NCBI GenBank assembly: GCA_014239555.1
Contig: JAAZYR010000012.1
Span: 1-58,434 of the forward strand
DNA length: 58,434 bases
DNA from: Acidimicrobiales bacterium
GTDB taxonomy: Bacteria > Actinomycetota > Acidimicrobiia > Acidimicrobiales > Poriferisodalaceae
Direction: 5' to 3'
Part shown: one piece after another, positions 41,031 to 50,418 of the stretch
How positions within the stretch are numbered: position 1 is the first letter of the stretch
How the letters are laid out: each line of letters opens with the position of its first letter
Translations under genes and position numbers: made by a program
Notes under the pieces: generated by a model
Seen by the model: the letters and a program-made list of their open reading frames with translations, nothing else
Told to the model about the DNA's origin: nothing
The model's database searches: none

Positions 41031-42089
41031 ATGTCATCAGAGATAAATATGGAAGAAATAGAAGCTTACGCCGGAGGCATTCTGGGGCACATGGTGGGCG
41101 CAGCCACCGTGGTGTGTAGCGACTTAGCCCACAAACTGGGCTTATATGGACATTTGGCGGGCAGAGGGGGAATGACAGCAGATGCCCTAGCGGACGCGGC
41201 CGGGACAAATCCTCGGCTCACACGAGAGTTACTCGACCAGCAGGCATCCGCGGGAGTACTTGCATTTGACGCGGAAGCTGACACTTATGAACTCAGTGAC
41301 GCCGGAGCGATGGTTATGGCCGAACAACACTCGCCTGCATGGCTCGCTGGAGGTTTGGGAGCAGTTCGCGCTATGTACATGGGTCTCGACCAAGTAGAGG
41401 CTGCGTTTCGCGGAGATGGGGGCGTTCCATGGGGCGATCACCACCCCTGCCTGTTCGACGGAACGCTCGAATTCTTTCGTCCCTGCTATGAACACCACCT
41501 AGTGCAGGAATTCATTCCCGCTCTTGATGGCGGCGAAGCCAGAATCGCCAACGGCGCTGTTGTAGCCGATGTGGGATGCGGAGCCGGGCTATCAACGCTG
41601 ACCATGGCAGCCGCCTACCCTGACAGCACCTTCGTAGGCATTGATTTTCATGAGCCATCCATCGAAATGGCACGAGCGGCGGCGCAGGAACAGGGACTCA
41701 GCAACGTAACGTTCGAAACAGAGAGTGCCACGAGCTATCAGGGTTCCTATGACCTGGTGTGTTTCTTCGACTGCATGCACGATATGGGTGATCCCGTGGG
41801 GATCGCGCAACATGCTAAATCGCAACTGAGTGACAGCGGATCAGTCATGCTCATCGAACCTTTCGCGTTCGATACGAGGTCAGAAAATCATGCTGGTCTC
41901 GGCGGTGCTTTCTATGGGTTTTCGAGTTTCTTTTGCACGCCTTGTTCGCTCTCTCAAGAGGTTGGTCGAGGCATGGGAGCTCAGGCTGGCGAACCGGGGA
42001 TGAGCGCCGTGTTTGCGGAAGCGGGTTACGGAAGCTTTGGACGGATATCTGAAAGTCCGACCAACATCGTGTACGAAGCTTCGGTCTAG
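41031..42089 (+). CDS. SAM-dependent methyltransferase with N-terminal winged-helix domain
   Basis: 352 residues from ATG 41031 (AAGGGG ten bases upstream). Residues about 10-110 form a winged-helix dimerisation region (VVCSDLAHKLGLYGHLAGRGGMTADALADAAGTNPRLTRELLDQ), as in O-methyltransferases. The catalytic Rossmann domain follows with motif I VVADVGCGAGLSTL, FVGIDFHEPSIEMA, and YDLVCFFDCMHDM. Acts on an unknown small molecule. It is 40 bp before the esterase gene on the same strand, so they may be cotranscribed. Confidence 0.87.
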   Translation: MSSEINMEEIEAYAGGILGHMVGAATVVCSDLAHKLGLYGHLAGRGGMTADALADAAGTNPRLTRELLDQQASAGVLAFDAEADTYELSDAGAMVMAEQHSPAWLAGGLGAVRAMYMGLDQVEAAFRGDGGVPWGDHHPCLFDGTLEFFRPCYEHHLVQEFIPALDGGEARIANGAVVADVGCGAGLSTLTMAAAYPDSTFVGIDFHEPSIEMARAAAQEQGLSNVTFETESATSYQGSYDLVCFFDCMHDMGDPVGIAQHAKSQLSDSGSVMLIEPFAFDTRSENHAGLGGAFYGFSSFFCTPCSLSQEVGRGMGAQAGEPGMSAVFAEAGYGSFGRISESPTNIVYEASV

Positions 42090-42129
42090 CCAAGCGGGAT
42101 ACCCGTAGCTTGATCTACCGTTCTCATCT

Positions 42130-43074
42130 ATGAGCGCACAGCCCTACTATGACCCAGAGGTCCAAGAAGCTTTAGATAATCAACCGAGCCTTGGTGTAGT
42201 CAACGCTGACACCCTCGAAAAAGTACGAGTCTCTCGTCTTCTTCGTAACGCCGAAGCTGAACTTTCTGACGAAGTAGAAAGAGTTGACCATTTCGTATCC
42301 GGTGTCGACGATCACGACGTCAGGGTCAGAGTGCATCGCCGTAAAGATGCCCAAGAATTAAGCCCAGGGCTCTATTGGACGCACGGTGGTGGGTATGTCT
42401 TGGGAAACCCAGAACAAGACGATTTTCGTTTCGATCGATGGTGTCAACGATTTGGGTTAGTTGGCGCTGCGGTGCAATATCGGTTGGCACCCGAACACCC
42501 CTACCCGGCGGGCCTAGAGGACTCTTACAGTGGATTGAAGTGGCTCAAAGAGAATGGCGCGAGCATTGGGGTAGACACCGACAGGATCGGCATCGGCGGA
42601 CCAAGCGCAGGTGGGGGAATGGCAGCGGCACTTGCACTGCTGGTTCGTGACCGAGGCGAATTCGAAATCGACTACCAACTATTGATCTACCCAATGATCG
42701 ACGACACTCGAACCACGGTCACTGCCAATTGGGATGTACCCGTGTGGGCTCCCGAATCGAACCATTTTGGCTGGAGCTCATATCTTGGTGAATTGTTCGA
42801 AAGCGCTGCCGTGCCAGCACATGCAGCGCCTGCGCGCGAAAGCAACCTCGAGGGTTTACCTCCGACATTCATAATGGTCGGAACTCTTGACGGGTTTGCC
42901 GACGAAGACATTGCATATGCGCAACGACTGAATCACGCAGGAGTGCCCACTGAACTTCACGTGTACCCCGGAGCTCCGCACGGATTCGACGGATTTGCTG
43001 CCTCCACCGCTGTAGCGCGCCAAGCTCGATCGGACATTAATGCCTTCCTTGGGCGGATGTTAAGCCCTAGTTAG
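42130..43074 (+). CDS. Alpha/beta hydrolase (hormone-sensitive lipase family esterase)
   Basis: 314 residues. Oxyanion-hole motif HGGG at 85-88, nucleophile Ser159 in GGPSAGGG, acid Asp254 in GTLDGFADED and base His284 in GAPHGFDG: a complete catalytic set. It hydrolyses short-chain esters, possibly lactones made by Baeyer-Villiger enzymes such as the one at 30693. Its stop codon overlaps the stop of the convergent LLM gene by three bases. Confidence 0.93.
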   Translation: MSAQPYYDPEVQEALDNQPSLGVVNADTLEKVRVSRLLRNAEAELSDEVERVDHFVSGVDDHDVRVRVHRRKDAQELSPGLYWTHGGGYVLGNPEQDDFRFDRWCQRFGLVGAAVQYRLAPEHPYPAGLEDSYSGLKWLKENGASIGVDTDRIGIGGPSAGGGMAAALALLVRDRGEFEIDYQLLIYPMIDDTRTTVTANWDVPVWAPESNHFGWSSYLGELFESAAVPAHAAPARESNLEGLPPTFIMVGTLDGFADEDIAYAQRLNHAGVPTELHVYPGAPHGFDGFAASTAVARQARSDINAFLGRMLSPS

Positions 43075-44288
43075 CTGTCGGTCTTAACGTAGAACGACTC
43101 CCTCGCTTGTGACGGTGGAACGATTGGGATTTCGTCATCGGTGAGTGGTTGCATCCACTCTTTTCGTTCAAGAGCGGCTTCAATATATGGTGCCAACTCG
43201 GCGTTCTTTTGGGCTACGCGCTCATCCCGGAATGGTGCAAAGTTGGGAAGTACCTTCTCGCCGAACAGTTCCAAACTTTCACAAATATGTTTGTGCTCAT
43301 TTTTGCCGCCTTGTTGCAAAAAAATCACCTGATCGACTCCCGCTGTTTCAAATTCATGCACTAAAGCGGTGTAATCCTCAGGCGTTCCGATGCCTGGCGC
43401 GCCGATAGTTGGAAGTTCGGGACCGCGCAGGTCCTCATATTCTCCCCACAGATTGCTACGACCGGGACGAGTTTCATTTGCCACTAACGCGTTCACCGCG
43501 TACCGGAAGAACTGAAAACCGTCGATGCCGCGTCGCATTGCCTCGTCGGCGTCGTCATGGAGACTAAAACCTGCCACCATCGCCAGATTCGCGTTGACGG
43601 TGTGACCCAAGGGAACACACTCGTCACTTTTGATGATGTCGTAATAAGTATCAGCCCAAGTTTTAGCTTCCTCTGGATCAACGAAACTAAACGCCAGCGC
43701 CCCTAGTCCGTTGCGTGCAGCTACTTCGATAGTCCCGCGATTAGTACACGCTATCCACATAGGTGGATGCGGCTTTTGCATGGGTTTAGGCACCACGTTC
43801 CTACATGGCATCGAAAAACCTTCGCCCTCGTAACCCGGGTAGGGCTCCATCACCAACATGTTCGCGATTTGACCAGCCGCTTCTAACGACAACTCGCGCT
43901 TGCGTCGGGCGTTGATGTCGTATCCCCGTAACTCCAGCCGGGTGGCCCCTTCTCCGATCCCGAATTCGGCTCGTCCCCTGGAAATAAGATCAAGCATTGC
44001 CACGGTCTCTGCTGTTCGAGCTGGGTGGTTGTAATTGGGAATTACCTGACGAATACCAAGACCGATTCTTATGCGTTCGGTCTTCGCCGCGAGCGAAGCA
44101 AGAAAAACATCTGAAGCCGAACAGTGTGAATACTCCTCGAGGAAATGGTGTTCAACGGCCCACGCATGGTCGATTCCGATCTTGTCGGCCAGCACGATCT
44201 GTTCAGTCGCTTCTTCGATGAGTTGCAACTCGGCTCCGTCATCCCACGGTTTAGGCAATTGCAACTCGTACAGCATTCCGAATTTCAT
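43071..44288 (-). CDS. LLM-class flavin-dependent oxidoreductase
   Basis: 405 residues, ATG preceded by GGAGGGG. Bacterial-luciferase-like TIM barrel: FGMLYELQLPKPW, IGIDHAWAVEHHFLEEYSHC, IRQVIPNYNHPARTAETVAMLDLISRGR, FGIGEGATRLE, and PHPPMWIACTNRGTIEVAARNGLG. Longer than the paralogue at 32551 by a C-terminal extension. It probably uses FMNH2 or F420. The stop overlaps that of the esterase, suggesting a long-fixed convergent arrangement. Confidence 0.92.
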   Translation of the reverse strand: MKFGMLYELQLPKPWDDGAELQLIEEATEQIVLADKIGIDHAWAVEHHFLEEYSHCSASDVFLASLAAKTERIRIGLGIRQVIPNYNHPARTAETVAMLDLISRGRAEFGIGEGATRLELRGYDINARRKRELSLEAAGQIANMLVMEPYPGYEGEGFSMPCRNVVPKPMQKPHPPMWIACTNRGTIEVAARNGLGALAFSFVDPEEAKTWADTYYDIIKSDECVPLGHTVNANLAMVAGFSLHDDADEAMRRGIDGFQFFRYAVNALVANETRPGRSNLWGEYEDLRGPELPTIGAPGIGTPEDYTALVHEFETAGVDQVIFLQQGGKNEHKHICESLELFGEKVLPNFAPFRDERVAQKNAELAPYIEAALERKEWMQPLTDDEIPIVPPSQARESFYVKTDS

Positions 44289-44399
44289 TACGACCCCTCC
44301 GTTAACGGCTTTCTTGACCCTACAAGGGTGAACACACTCAGTTCAGTTTCATAAGGAAGAGTTCGATTGATCGAGAGTTTTGCCCCCACAATTAAGCGT

Positions 44400-45191
44400 T
44401 TAACTTTTCGCCATCAGCAAACTGGTCGACACCCCCGTAGCGGTAAGAACTTCTCCTTGCCACACTTCAGTTTCCACAGTCGCCAGGCCGCTAACTATTC
44501 GCGTACACGCCGCTATTGCGACAAGTTCCCCGGTTGTCGCCTTTCCTGAAAAGCGCAGGGACAGGTCAGGATTTGGGTGAGGAATCCAAGTGCCTTTAGG
44601 TAATGCTGCGTCGACTGGAGGGCCGACTGAAAGATCTGCGGCAAGGCATGGGCCTTCACTGCCGTCACCGGTTGCTTCCCATGGAATTGTCACTAACGTC
44701 GCGATAGCGGAGCCGACTCGGGCGGCTTTGGGTGCAGCGGTGTCAATGATCGGAACCTCAACACCTTCAGGTTTACGCCATGGCTTGGCCGAGGCCGCTA
44801 AATCGGGTGGCGGCGGCCCCATCAATCCATCGGAGTGGTCATCACTTTCTATATCGGTTCGCAACATCTCCGGTGCGGCGAATCCGACACGCGCTTCGGT
44901 GGTCGAGCGCCCTGATGCGTCCGTGAATTCAATTCGAACAATAGTGAGACTTCGACCGGATGAAAGAGCCGTCACGTTAACGACAGCCTCAGTGGTTGAC
45001 AGCCCACGCAGAAAGTGGATATCGATTCCTGTGGCTACCCGATCTGGAGCGAGGGTGCGACCCACTGCGATTGCAGCCGCAGCTAACGCTCCACCAGTCA
45101 CTCCACCAAATGCACCATGAATCTGCTGCGGTAGCTGCAGTTCCCAATTGTCGCCTTTTTGTGAGGCACCGAAATATTCGAGGGGCGTCAT
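44400..45191 (-). CDS. Acyl-CoA thioesterase-like double hot-dog protein
   Basis: 263 residues with two hot-dog units: QQIHGAFGGVTGGALAAAAI and LRGLSTTEAVVNVTALSSGRSLTIVRIEF in the first, and DLSLRFSGKATTGELVAIAACTRIVSGLATVETEVWQGEVLTATG-type strands in the second. It fits the TesB/4HBT_3 type and would hydrolyse acyl-CoA to acid and CoA. Divergent from the DUF1330-like gene. Confidence 0.83.
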   Translation of the reverse strand: MTPLEYFGASQKGDNWELQLPQQIHGAFGGVTGGALAAAAIAVGRTLAPDRVATGIDIHFLRGLSTTEAVVNVTALSSGRSLTIVRIEFTDASGRSTTEARVGFAAPEMLRTDIESDDHSDGLMGPPPPDLAASAKPWRKPEGVEVPIIDTAAPKAARVGSAIATLVTIPWEATGDGSEGPCLAADLSVGPPVDAALPKGTWIPHPNPDLSLRFSGKATTGELVAIAACTRIVSGLATVETEVWQGEVLTATGVSTSLLMAKS

Positions 45192-45278
45192 CTGAACGTG
45201 TCTCGTCGAGTTACTGGCATTCCTAGAGAGTAGGCGTCCTTTCGTTTCCTGATAGGTGGATCGCAGTAGCGTTCTTGC

Positions 45279-45689
45279 ATGGCGAATGACAACACATCAA
45301 ACGACGATCAGATCTCAAGACTAAAAAGTCTTGCCAGTTTGTCTTCTGACAGTTCGTTCGTGATGTTGAACATCAACCGTTACAAGCCTGAAGTTAACTT
45401 TCCTGACGGCGAGACATATGGGGCCTATATGAGTGCTATCGAACATTCGGTAGGAGCGATTGGAGGGTCGGTTCTTTGGCGAGTGCCAGTTCACGGTTGT
45501 GTTGTCGGCGACTTAGAAGAATTCGATGAAGTCATGGCTGTTTGGTACCCAAGCCACCAAGCTTTTTTGGACCTACCTGACGCGGACCGGGCTCGGGAGA
45601 TGTTCCGTTACCGTCGCGTGTGTGTTGAGAAAGCGCACATCGTTGAACTTTCTGATCAAAGCCCATCGCTTCGTCCGTTTGGCTCCTGA
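45279..45689 (+). CDS. DUF1330-like dimeric alpha/beta-barrel protein
   Basis: 136 residues. After a polar N-terminus, FVMLNINRYKPEVNF, a YGAYMSAIEHSV helix, GGSVLWRVPVHGCVVG, and DEVMAVWYPSHQAFLDLPDADRAREMFRYRRVCVEKAHIVEL follow the DUF1330 pattern (a ferredoxin-like monooxygenase-type fold). Function of the family is unknown; no active-site residue can be named. Confidence 0.8.
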   Translation: MANDNTSNDDQISRLKSLASLSSDSSFVMLNINRYKPEVNFPDGETYGAYMSAIEHSVGAIGGSVLWRVPVHGCVVGDLEEFDEVMAVWYPSHQAFLDLPDADRAREMFRYRRVCVEKAHIVELSDQSPSLRPFGS

Positions 45690-45766
45690 GAACGTCCGTT
45701 TCTGATCGTGTTGCGGCACGCGAATCACATCTCACTGCTTCGGATAGAGCGCGAACAGAGCAAGGT

Positions 45767-46573
45767 TCAGCGGCCCCGAAACTGCGGCGCCCGCTTCTCC
45801 ATGAACGCCAACGGTCCCTCCACAGCGTCTTCTGTGGTGATCAGCGCGGTTCCTGCTTCGGACTCCAAAGCTAAAGCGCTCGATTCGTCCAGGTCTGCAG
45901 AAGCTCGTAGTACTTTCCGAGCGGCTTTGACCGCGAGCGGGGCATTAGAGGCGATCATTTGGGCGAGATCCAGGGCAGTGCTCAACACATCTGACTTTGG
46001 TACTAAACGATTGAATAAACCCGACAGGGCAAGATCGTCACTCACGATGGGTTGGGCGCCAAGCAGTAACTCCATCGCTATAGCGCTAGGGACCCGACGA
46101 CCCAACAGGGCGGTCCCACCCATGCCAGGTATAAGTCCTAAAGCGACCTCCGACAGGCCGAGCTTTACCCCTTGAGCAACGACCCGTAAATCGCATGAGA
46201 GCATCAGTTCCATGCCACCGGCAATCGCGTGGCCATTCACAGCCGCTATCAGCGGTTTCCCAAGGTCGTAACCCCTCAACGTTGCACGAGCCGCGAGTTC
46301 GCTGTCGTTTGCGACTACCTGCTCGAACTCGTTCTGAGGTTTCCTGGTGCCAGTCATCAGCGGAATCGTTGTTCCAAGATCGAACCCTGAACAAAATGTT
46401 GAGCCTTCGGCGCCGGTCACTACCACCGCCCTGACAGCGTCGTCCCCGCCGAGACTGCTCCATAAATCGGCCAGGGTGACGATTAGCTCAGGGTTCAACG
46501 AATTTCGTGATTCGGGGCGATTCAATGTGACTAGAGCTACGTGGCCATCCATTTCACATTCGAGGACACCCAT
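45767..46573 (-). CDS. Enoyl-CoA hydratase/isomerase family protein
   Basis: 268 residues from ATG 46573, one base after the stop of the upstream PhyH gene. Crotonase motifs: VALVTLNRPESRNSLNPEL, FCSGFDLG, the oxyanion region LIAAVNGHAIAGGMELMLSCDLRV, and LSEVALGLIPGMGGTALLGRRV. Glu in SEVALGL is a plausible catalytic acid. It hydrates or isomerises an enoyl-CoA. Coupling with PhyH suggests a shared acyl-CoA substrate or product. Confidence 0.92.
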   Translation of the reverse strand: MGVLECEMDGHVALVTLNRPESRNSLNPELIVTLADLWSSLGGDDAVRAVVVTGAEGSTFCSGFDLGTTIPLMTGTRKPQNEFEQVVANDSELAARATLRGYDLGKPLIAAVNGHAIAGGMELMLSCDLRVVAQGVKLGLSEVALGLIPGMGGTALLGRRVPSAIAMELLLGAQPIVSDDLALSGLFNRLVPKSDVLSTALDLAQMIASNAPLAVKAARKVLRASADLDESSALALESEAGTALITTEDAVEGPLAFMEKRAPQFRGR

Positions 46574-46574
46574 T

Positions 46575-47744
46575 TTAGATCCCGATGTCTCTGAGGTTGT
46601 AGTCACGAAGTTCTGACTTGGTCGCCTCATCCCAAACGAATTGGCTTTCCAAGCCCCGGAAGGGTTCGTAGACGTAACGCTCTTCGTCTAAGAAATGCTG
46701 AGAACGGGCATCAATTGCCCAGGCAATCGCCTTTGAGCGTTCAAAGATGTACTCATTGTCGTACTCCGAGACGGGATTATGTACCCCCCCGCTTTGGATA
46801 CCAAAAACCGATCCTCGGCGATGAAACCCAAAGTTAATCGTGACCCGAGTTTTAGAACTTGTGTTGGCGAAGGATCCGTGAATGGCTTGTCGACTATTGA
46901 TAGCCACATCCCCTGGCTCACAGATCAAGGGAACCGCATCGGGAAGCCGATCAGATCCTGCAGCCTCCACCTTTCCTTTGATGTCAGCCTTCCCAGTCCG
47001 ATGTGATCCGGGAACGACCCAGAGACCATTTGTTGCATCGCAACCGTAGAGCTGAGCCATGAAGTTAAACCCATGAGTGTGTTCGTCTAGGTAGGGGCTT
47101 TCCCAGTGAGTCCACCCGTCTTGGTGCCAAGCCACCGACCCGCCGAGCCCTGGTTGTTTCACCCAGACCGCCTCATTAAATGGCGTAAAATCTGGCCCAT
47201 TAATAGCCTCGGCGACGCGAAGTAACTGCGGGTGACCATACAAACGAAGACAAGCGTCAGAGAACTGCAAGGAGCCAAGAAACAACTGCACTACGTGTTC
47301 CGGAGCTTCGATCGGCGGTGACGGCTCACCCATTTTTGCTTCGTGGCGTCCGTATGCCGCGCTCGTTCCGCCCAACGGATCAGATAACGGTCGGACCCAA
47401 CTGATGTTCCGCCCTTGGAGACCGGCCCCTAAAGCGGTGTTGCCGTGTCTGTCTATATCGGCATCCTTAGATATAGGAGCGCGGTCAAGCATGTCGGCTA
47501 CGTCTGCTTCGATCTCGTCAAGTTCTCGTTGGCCGATGACTCCTGTGAGCACGTAGAAGCCGTGACGGCTATAAGAGTCGATGATGTCGGGATGAAGACG
47601 CCCGTTGTCGTCAAATCGGATCGGACCGCGGTTATCCAAGGCAAGAGCGCGAAGGGTTCCACGTTCCCGATAAGCGACCATGTGATCCTCGTCGACCCCG
47701 TAGTCGACGATCGGTACTTCAACCAACGGAAGGTTTACAGCCAC
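46575..47744 (-). CDS. Phytanoyl-CoA dioxygenase (PhyH) family protein
   Basis: 389 residues from GTG 47744 (GGAGG five bases upstream); ATG 47747 is too close to that site, and a much longer start overlaps the DUF805 region. Fe(II) ligands His207, Asp209 (AWHQDGWTHWE) and His289 (QAIHGSFAN), with Arg300 for 2-oxoglutarate. GLWVVPGSHRTGK is typical. About 100 residues longer than the PhyH at 34841, with extra N- and C-terminal segments. Overlaps nothing and is coupled to the enoyl-CoA hydratase downstream. Confidence 0.9.
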   Translation of the reverse strand: MAVNLPLVEVPIVDYGVDEDHMVAYRERGTLRALALDNRGPIRFDDNGRLHPDIIDSYSRHGFYVLTGVIGQRELDEIEADVADMLDRAPISKDADIDRHGNTALGAGLQGRNISWVRPLSDPLGGTSAAYGRHEAKMGEPSPPIEAPEHVVQLFLGSLQFSDACLRLYGHPQLLRVAEAINGPDFTPFNEAVWVKQPGLGGSVAWHQDGWTHWESPYLDEHTHGFNFMAQLYGCDATNGLWVVPGSHRTGKADIKGKVEAAGSDRLPDAVPLICEPGDVAINSRQAIHGSFANTSSKTRVTINFGFHRRGSVFGIQSGGVHNPVSEYDNEYIFERSKAIAWAIDARSQHFLDEERYVYEPFRGLESQFVWDEATKSELRDYNLRDIGI

Positions 47745-47843
47745 CATTTCCTCCAAGTTAGCCGCCGGATTTGCTAACTCTTCCAGTACAGCATGTTGGG
47801 CAACGTGAAGGTCGAGTTGAGCATGGTGTTGTACGGTCCGAGT

Positions 47844-48212
47844 ATGCGGCTGGTCGAGCACTACATCGGTGGATTACTCAAGTACGCGCAATTCCATGGG
47901 CGAGCCAGCCGCGCAGAATATTGGTGGTTCACCATTGCGAACACCATGGTCGCGGCGTTCTTTTGGTTGCTCGGCAATTTCGGCGGGCCTGTCAGCAATT
48001 TGAGTCTGCTGTACTTACTTGCGGTTGCCATCCCCAACCTGTCGATTACAGTCCGTCGGCTGCACGACACGAGCCGGAGCGGTTGGTGGGTTCCACTGGG
48101 GTTAGTGCCCACTCCGCTCGTGTTTGTCATCTTGTTTTTCATGTGTCAACGAGGACAAAAAGAGGCAAATCGGTATGGCCCTCCGGTGGTTACCGAAGGC
48201 ACGATTGGATAA
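47844..48212 (+). CDS. DUF805 membrane protein
   Basis: 122 residues from ATG 47844; an ATG at 47793 would add 17 residues that do not fit the family. Family signature FHGRASRAEYWWFTIAN, then RRLHDTSRSGWWVPLG and the end NRYGPP. Three hydrophobic segments after the amphipathic start. DUF805 proteins are inner-membrane proteins of unknown role. It is 35 bp before the fumarase gene, so could share its transcript. Confidence 0.85.
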   Translation: MRLVEHYIGGLLKYAQFHGRASRAEYWWFTIANTMVAAFFWLLGNFGGPVSNLSLLYLLAVAIPNLSITVRRLHDTSRSGWWVPLGLVPTPLVFVILFFMCQRGQKEANRYGPPVVTEGTIG

Positions 48213-48247
48213 TTTGAGTGGATAGCTCGAAGTGTCTCTCGTAGTCG

Positions 48248-49906
48248 ATGACTAAAGACAGTAAGTTTGGTGGGGTGCCGGAGTTCCTTTACAGCGACCT
48301 ACTTCCCACTGGCGACAGCGAAACCGTCTACCGCAAAATCACTGACGACTACGTGTCGACATTTGAAGCTGGGGGGCGACAATTCCTTCAAGTCGAACCA
48401 GAGGCTTTGCGCCTGCTGGCGGCGGAAGCGATGCGGGACATAGCTCATTTGCTGCGTCCCGGTCACCTCGCTCAGTTAGCGACAATTCTTGAGGACCCCG
48501 AAGCTTCACCTAATGACCGGTTCGTGGCGACCGAGTTGTTGAAAAACGCGAATATCGCAGCAGGGGGCGTTCTGCCTGGCTGCCAAGATACGGGGACCGC
48601 GATCATCTGGGGTACGAAAGGTGAGCGAGTCATTACTGATGTTGACGATGCCGAGGTGCTGAGCCGCGGAGTATTTGACACATATCAGACTTCGAACCTT
48701 CGCTATTCACAGTTGGCGCCGCTGACAATGTTTGACGAGGCGAATACCGGCAACAACTTGCCGGCGCAAATCGACATCTATTCGGGACCAGGTGACAACT
48801 ACAAGCTTGCTTTTATGGCTAAAGGTGGTGGCTCTGCTAACAAAAGTTTTTTGTTTCAGGAGACGAAGGCTCTTCTGAACCCTACGAGTCTCCTCAATTT
48901 TTTGGATGAGAAGTTAAGAACTTTGGGCACAGCGGCGTGTCCTCCGTACCACCTCGCAGTCGTCATTGGTGGGACATCAGCTGAACATGCGATGAAGACA
49001 GCTAAGTATGCCTCAGCGAAGTATCTAGACACGCTGCCCGTGTCGGGTAGCGCAACTGGTCACGGCTTTCGAGATTTGGAGTGGGAACAGCGAATCCTTG
49101 AATTGACTCGCCAGTTTGGAATTGGTGCCCAGTTCGGAGGCAAATATTTCTGTCACGACGTGCGAGTAGTGAGGTTGCCTCGGCACGGCGCGAGTTGTCC
49201 GGTAGCAATAGCTGTGTCGTGCTCGGCCGATCGTCAGGCGTTCGCCAAAATCACAGCAGATGGCGTTTTCCTTGAACAACTTGAAGAGGATCCCGCTAAG
49301 TACCTCCCCGAAACGTCGGACGCCGAGCTATCCGATGGAGTTATTGCCATCAATCTGAATCAGCCAATGAGCGACATTCGAGAGGAACTTTCGAAATATC
49401 CTGTAAAAACTCGGCTTTCCCTAAGCGGCACGCTGGTCGTGGCACGTGATATCGCTCATGCGAAGATTCAAGAACGCCTCGACGCGGGCGAGACAATGCC
49501 CGAGTACATGAGAGAATTTCCGGTCTACTACGCAGGCCCAGCAAAAACCCCCGAGGGGTACGCGTCTGGGTCATTTGGGCCCACCACAGCGGGGAGAATG
49601 GACAGCTACGTCGAGCGGTTCCAAGCAGCAGGTGGGAGCTTGGTGATGCTCGCGAAAGGCAATAGGTCCGCACAGGTGACTGAAGCTTGCAAAAACCATG
49701 GCGGCTTCTATTTGGGATCTATCGGAGGGCCCGCCGCGAGGCTCGCCAAAGATTCGATACGCAAGGTTGAAGTTCTCGAATACCCGGAGCTTGGGATGGA
49801 AGCGGTATGGAAAATAGAAGTAGAGGACTTTCCTGCGTTTGTAGTTGTTGATGATAAAGGCAACGACTTTTTTACCGAAGTTTCCACCCCGGTTTCCATC
49901 AAGTGA
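48248..49906 (+). CDS. fumA: Fumarate hydratase, class I (iron-sulfur)
   Basis: 552 residues, full length. The 4Fe-4S ligands are Cys112 ([10 protein letters not shown]), Cys231 (AACPPYH) and Cys325 (VSCSADRQ); spacings of 119 and 94 match E. coli FumA (105, 224, 318). C-terminal [22 protein letters not shown] and LAKGNRS are the dimer-type fumarase signature. It converts fumarate and malate in the TCA cycle. Oxygen-sensitive class I enzymes in aerobes are common. Pairs functionally with the citrate synthase at 55486. Confidence 0.96.
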   Translation: MTKDSKFGGVPEFLYSDLLPTGDSETVYRKITDDYVSTFEAGGRQFLQVEPEALRLLAAEAMRDIAHLLRPGHLAQLATILEDPEASPNDRFVATELLKNANIAAGGVLPGCQDTGTAIIWGTKGERVITDVDDAEVLSRGVFDTYQTSNLRYSQLAPLTMFDEANTGNNLPAQIDIYSGPGDNYKLAFMAKGGGSANKSFLFQETKALLNPTSLLNFLDEKLRTLGTAACPPYHLAVVIGGTSAEHAMKTAKYASAKYLDTLPVSGSATGHGFRDLEWEQRILELTRQFGIGAQFGGKYFCHDVRVVRLPRHGASCPVAIAVSCSADRQAFAKITADGVFLEQLEEDPAKYLPETSDAELSDGVIAINLNQPMSDIREELSKYPVKTRLSLSGTLVVARDIAHAKIQERLDAGETMPEYMREFPVYYAGPAKTPEGYASGSFGPTTAGRMDSYVERFQAAGGSLVMLAKGNRSAQVTEACKNHGGFYLGSIGGPAARLAKDSIRKVEVLEYPELGMEAVWKIEVEDFPAFVVVDDKGNDFFTEVSTPVSIK

Positions 49907-49940
49907 CCGTTCAGGGCACCGCAGTCGACTGAGTCTTCCT

Positions 49941-50312
49941 TTAGCGAAGGAACGTCACCCAGGCGGAAAATGCGATTCCGGCTAGCCCCAGTGCAACCAT
50001 CGTGGCGATGCTGGACCTTGGTAAGCGACCGTCGCTGTCTGTAGGTAGCCGGCGCCGCACTATCTGAAGCAGGCGGTCCGCCCAGGCGACGTCTCTGCTG
50101 AGAATACCCAGCCCGATAGCCACAACTAAAAGACCAGGACCCGGTAGTGGCATCAAGATGACACCAAGAATTGTTATGAACGTCCCCGACGTCATACGAA
50201 GCAAGCGGGTGATGACTCCGCGTCGTGCTTCTTCCCGAGTTTCTTCGCGATATCCGGTTTCGAACTCGGCTTCGATGGCTGCTTCTTCGAAACGGTTCTT
50301 TTCTTCGCTCAC
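49941..50312 (-). CDS. PGPGW (TIGR02611-like) membrane protein
   Basis: 123 residues from GTG 50312 (GGAAGGAA upstream); longer in-frame starts fall inside the divergent hydrolase gene and look non-coding. Charged N-terminus EEKNRFEEAAIEAEFE, then a membrane helix with GVILMPLPGPGLLVVAIGLGILS, the PGPG signature, and a C-terminal second helix IATMVALGLAGIAFSAWVTF. Mostly actinobacterial, function unknown. Tail to tail with fumarase. Confidence 0.87.
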   Translation of the reverse strand: MSEEKNRFEEAAIEAEFETGYREETREEARRGVITRLLRMTSGTFITILGVILMPLPGPGLLVVAIGLGILSRDVAWADRLLQIVRRRLPTDSDGRLPRSSIATMVALGLAGIAFSAWVTFLR

Positions 50313-50418
50313 CCGAGTGTTCCTTCCGCTAACGACCGCTAACAGATCTTGCGTCGGTCTAGTCTGGCGCGTGGGGTGCCCAGAAGGTGGGCGATCCGAA
50401 GAAAAGGGTGGAGTAGCC

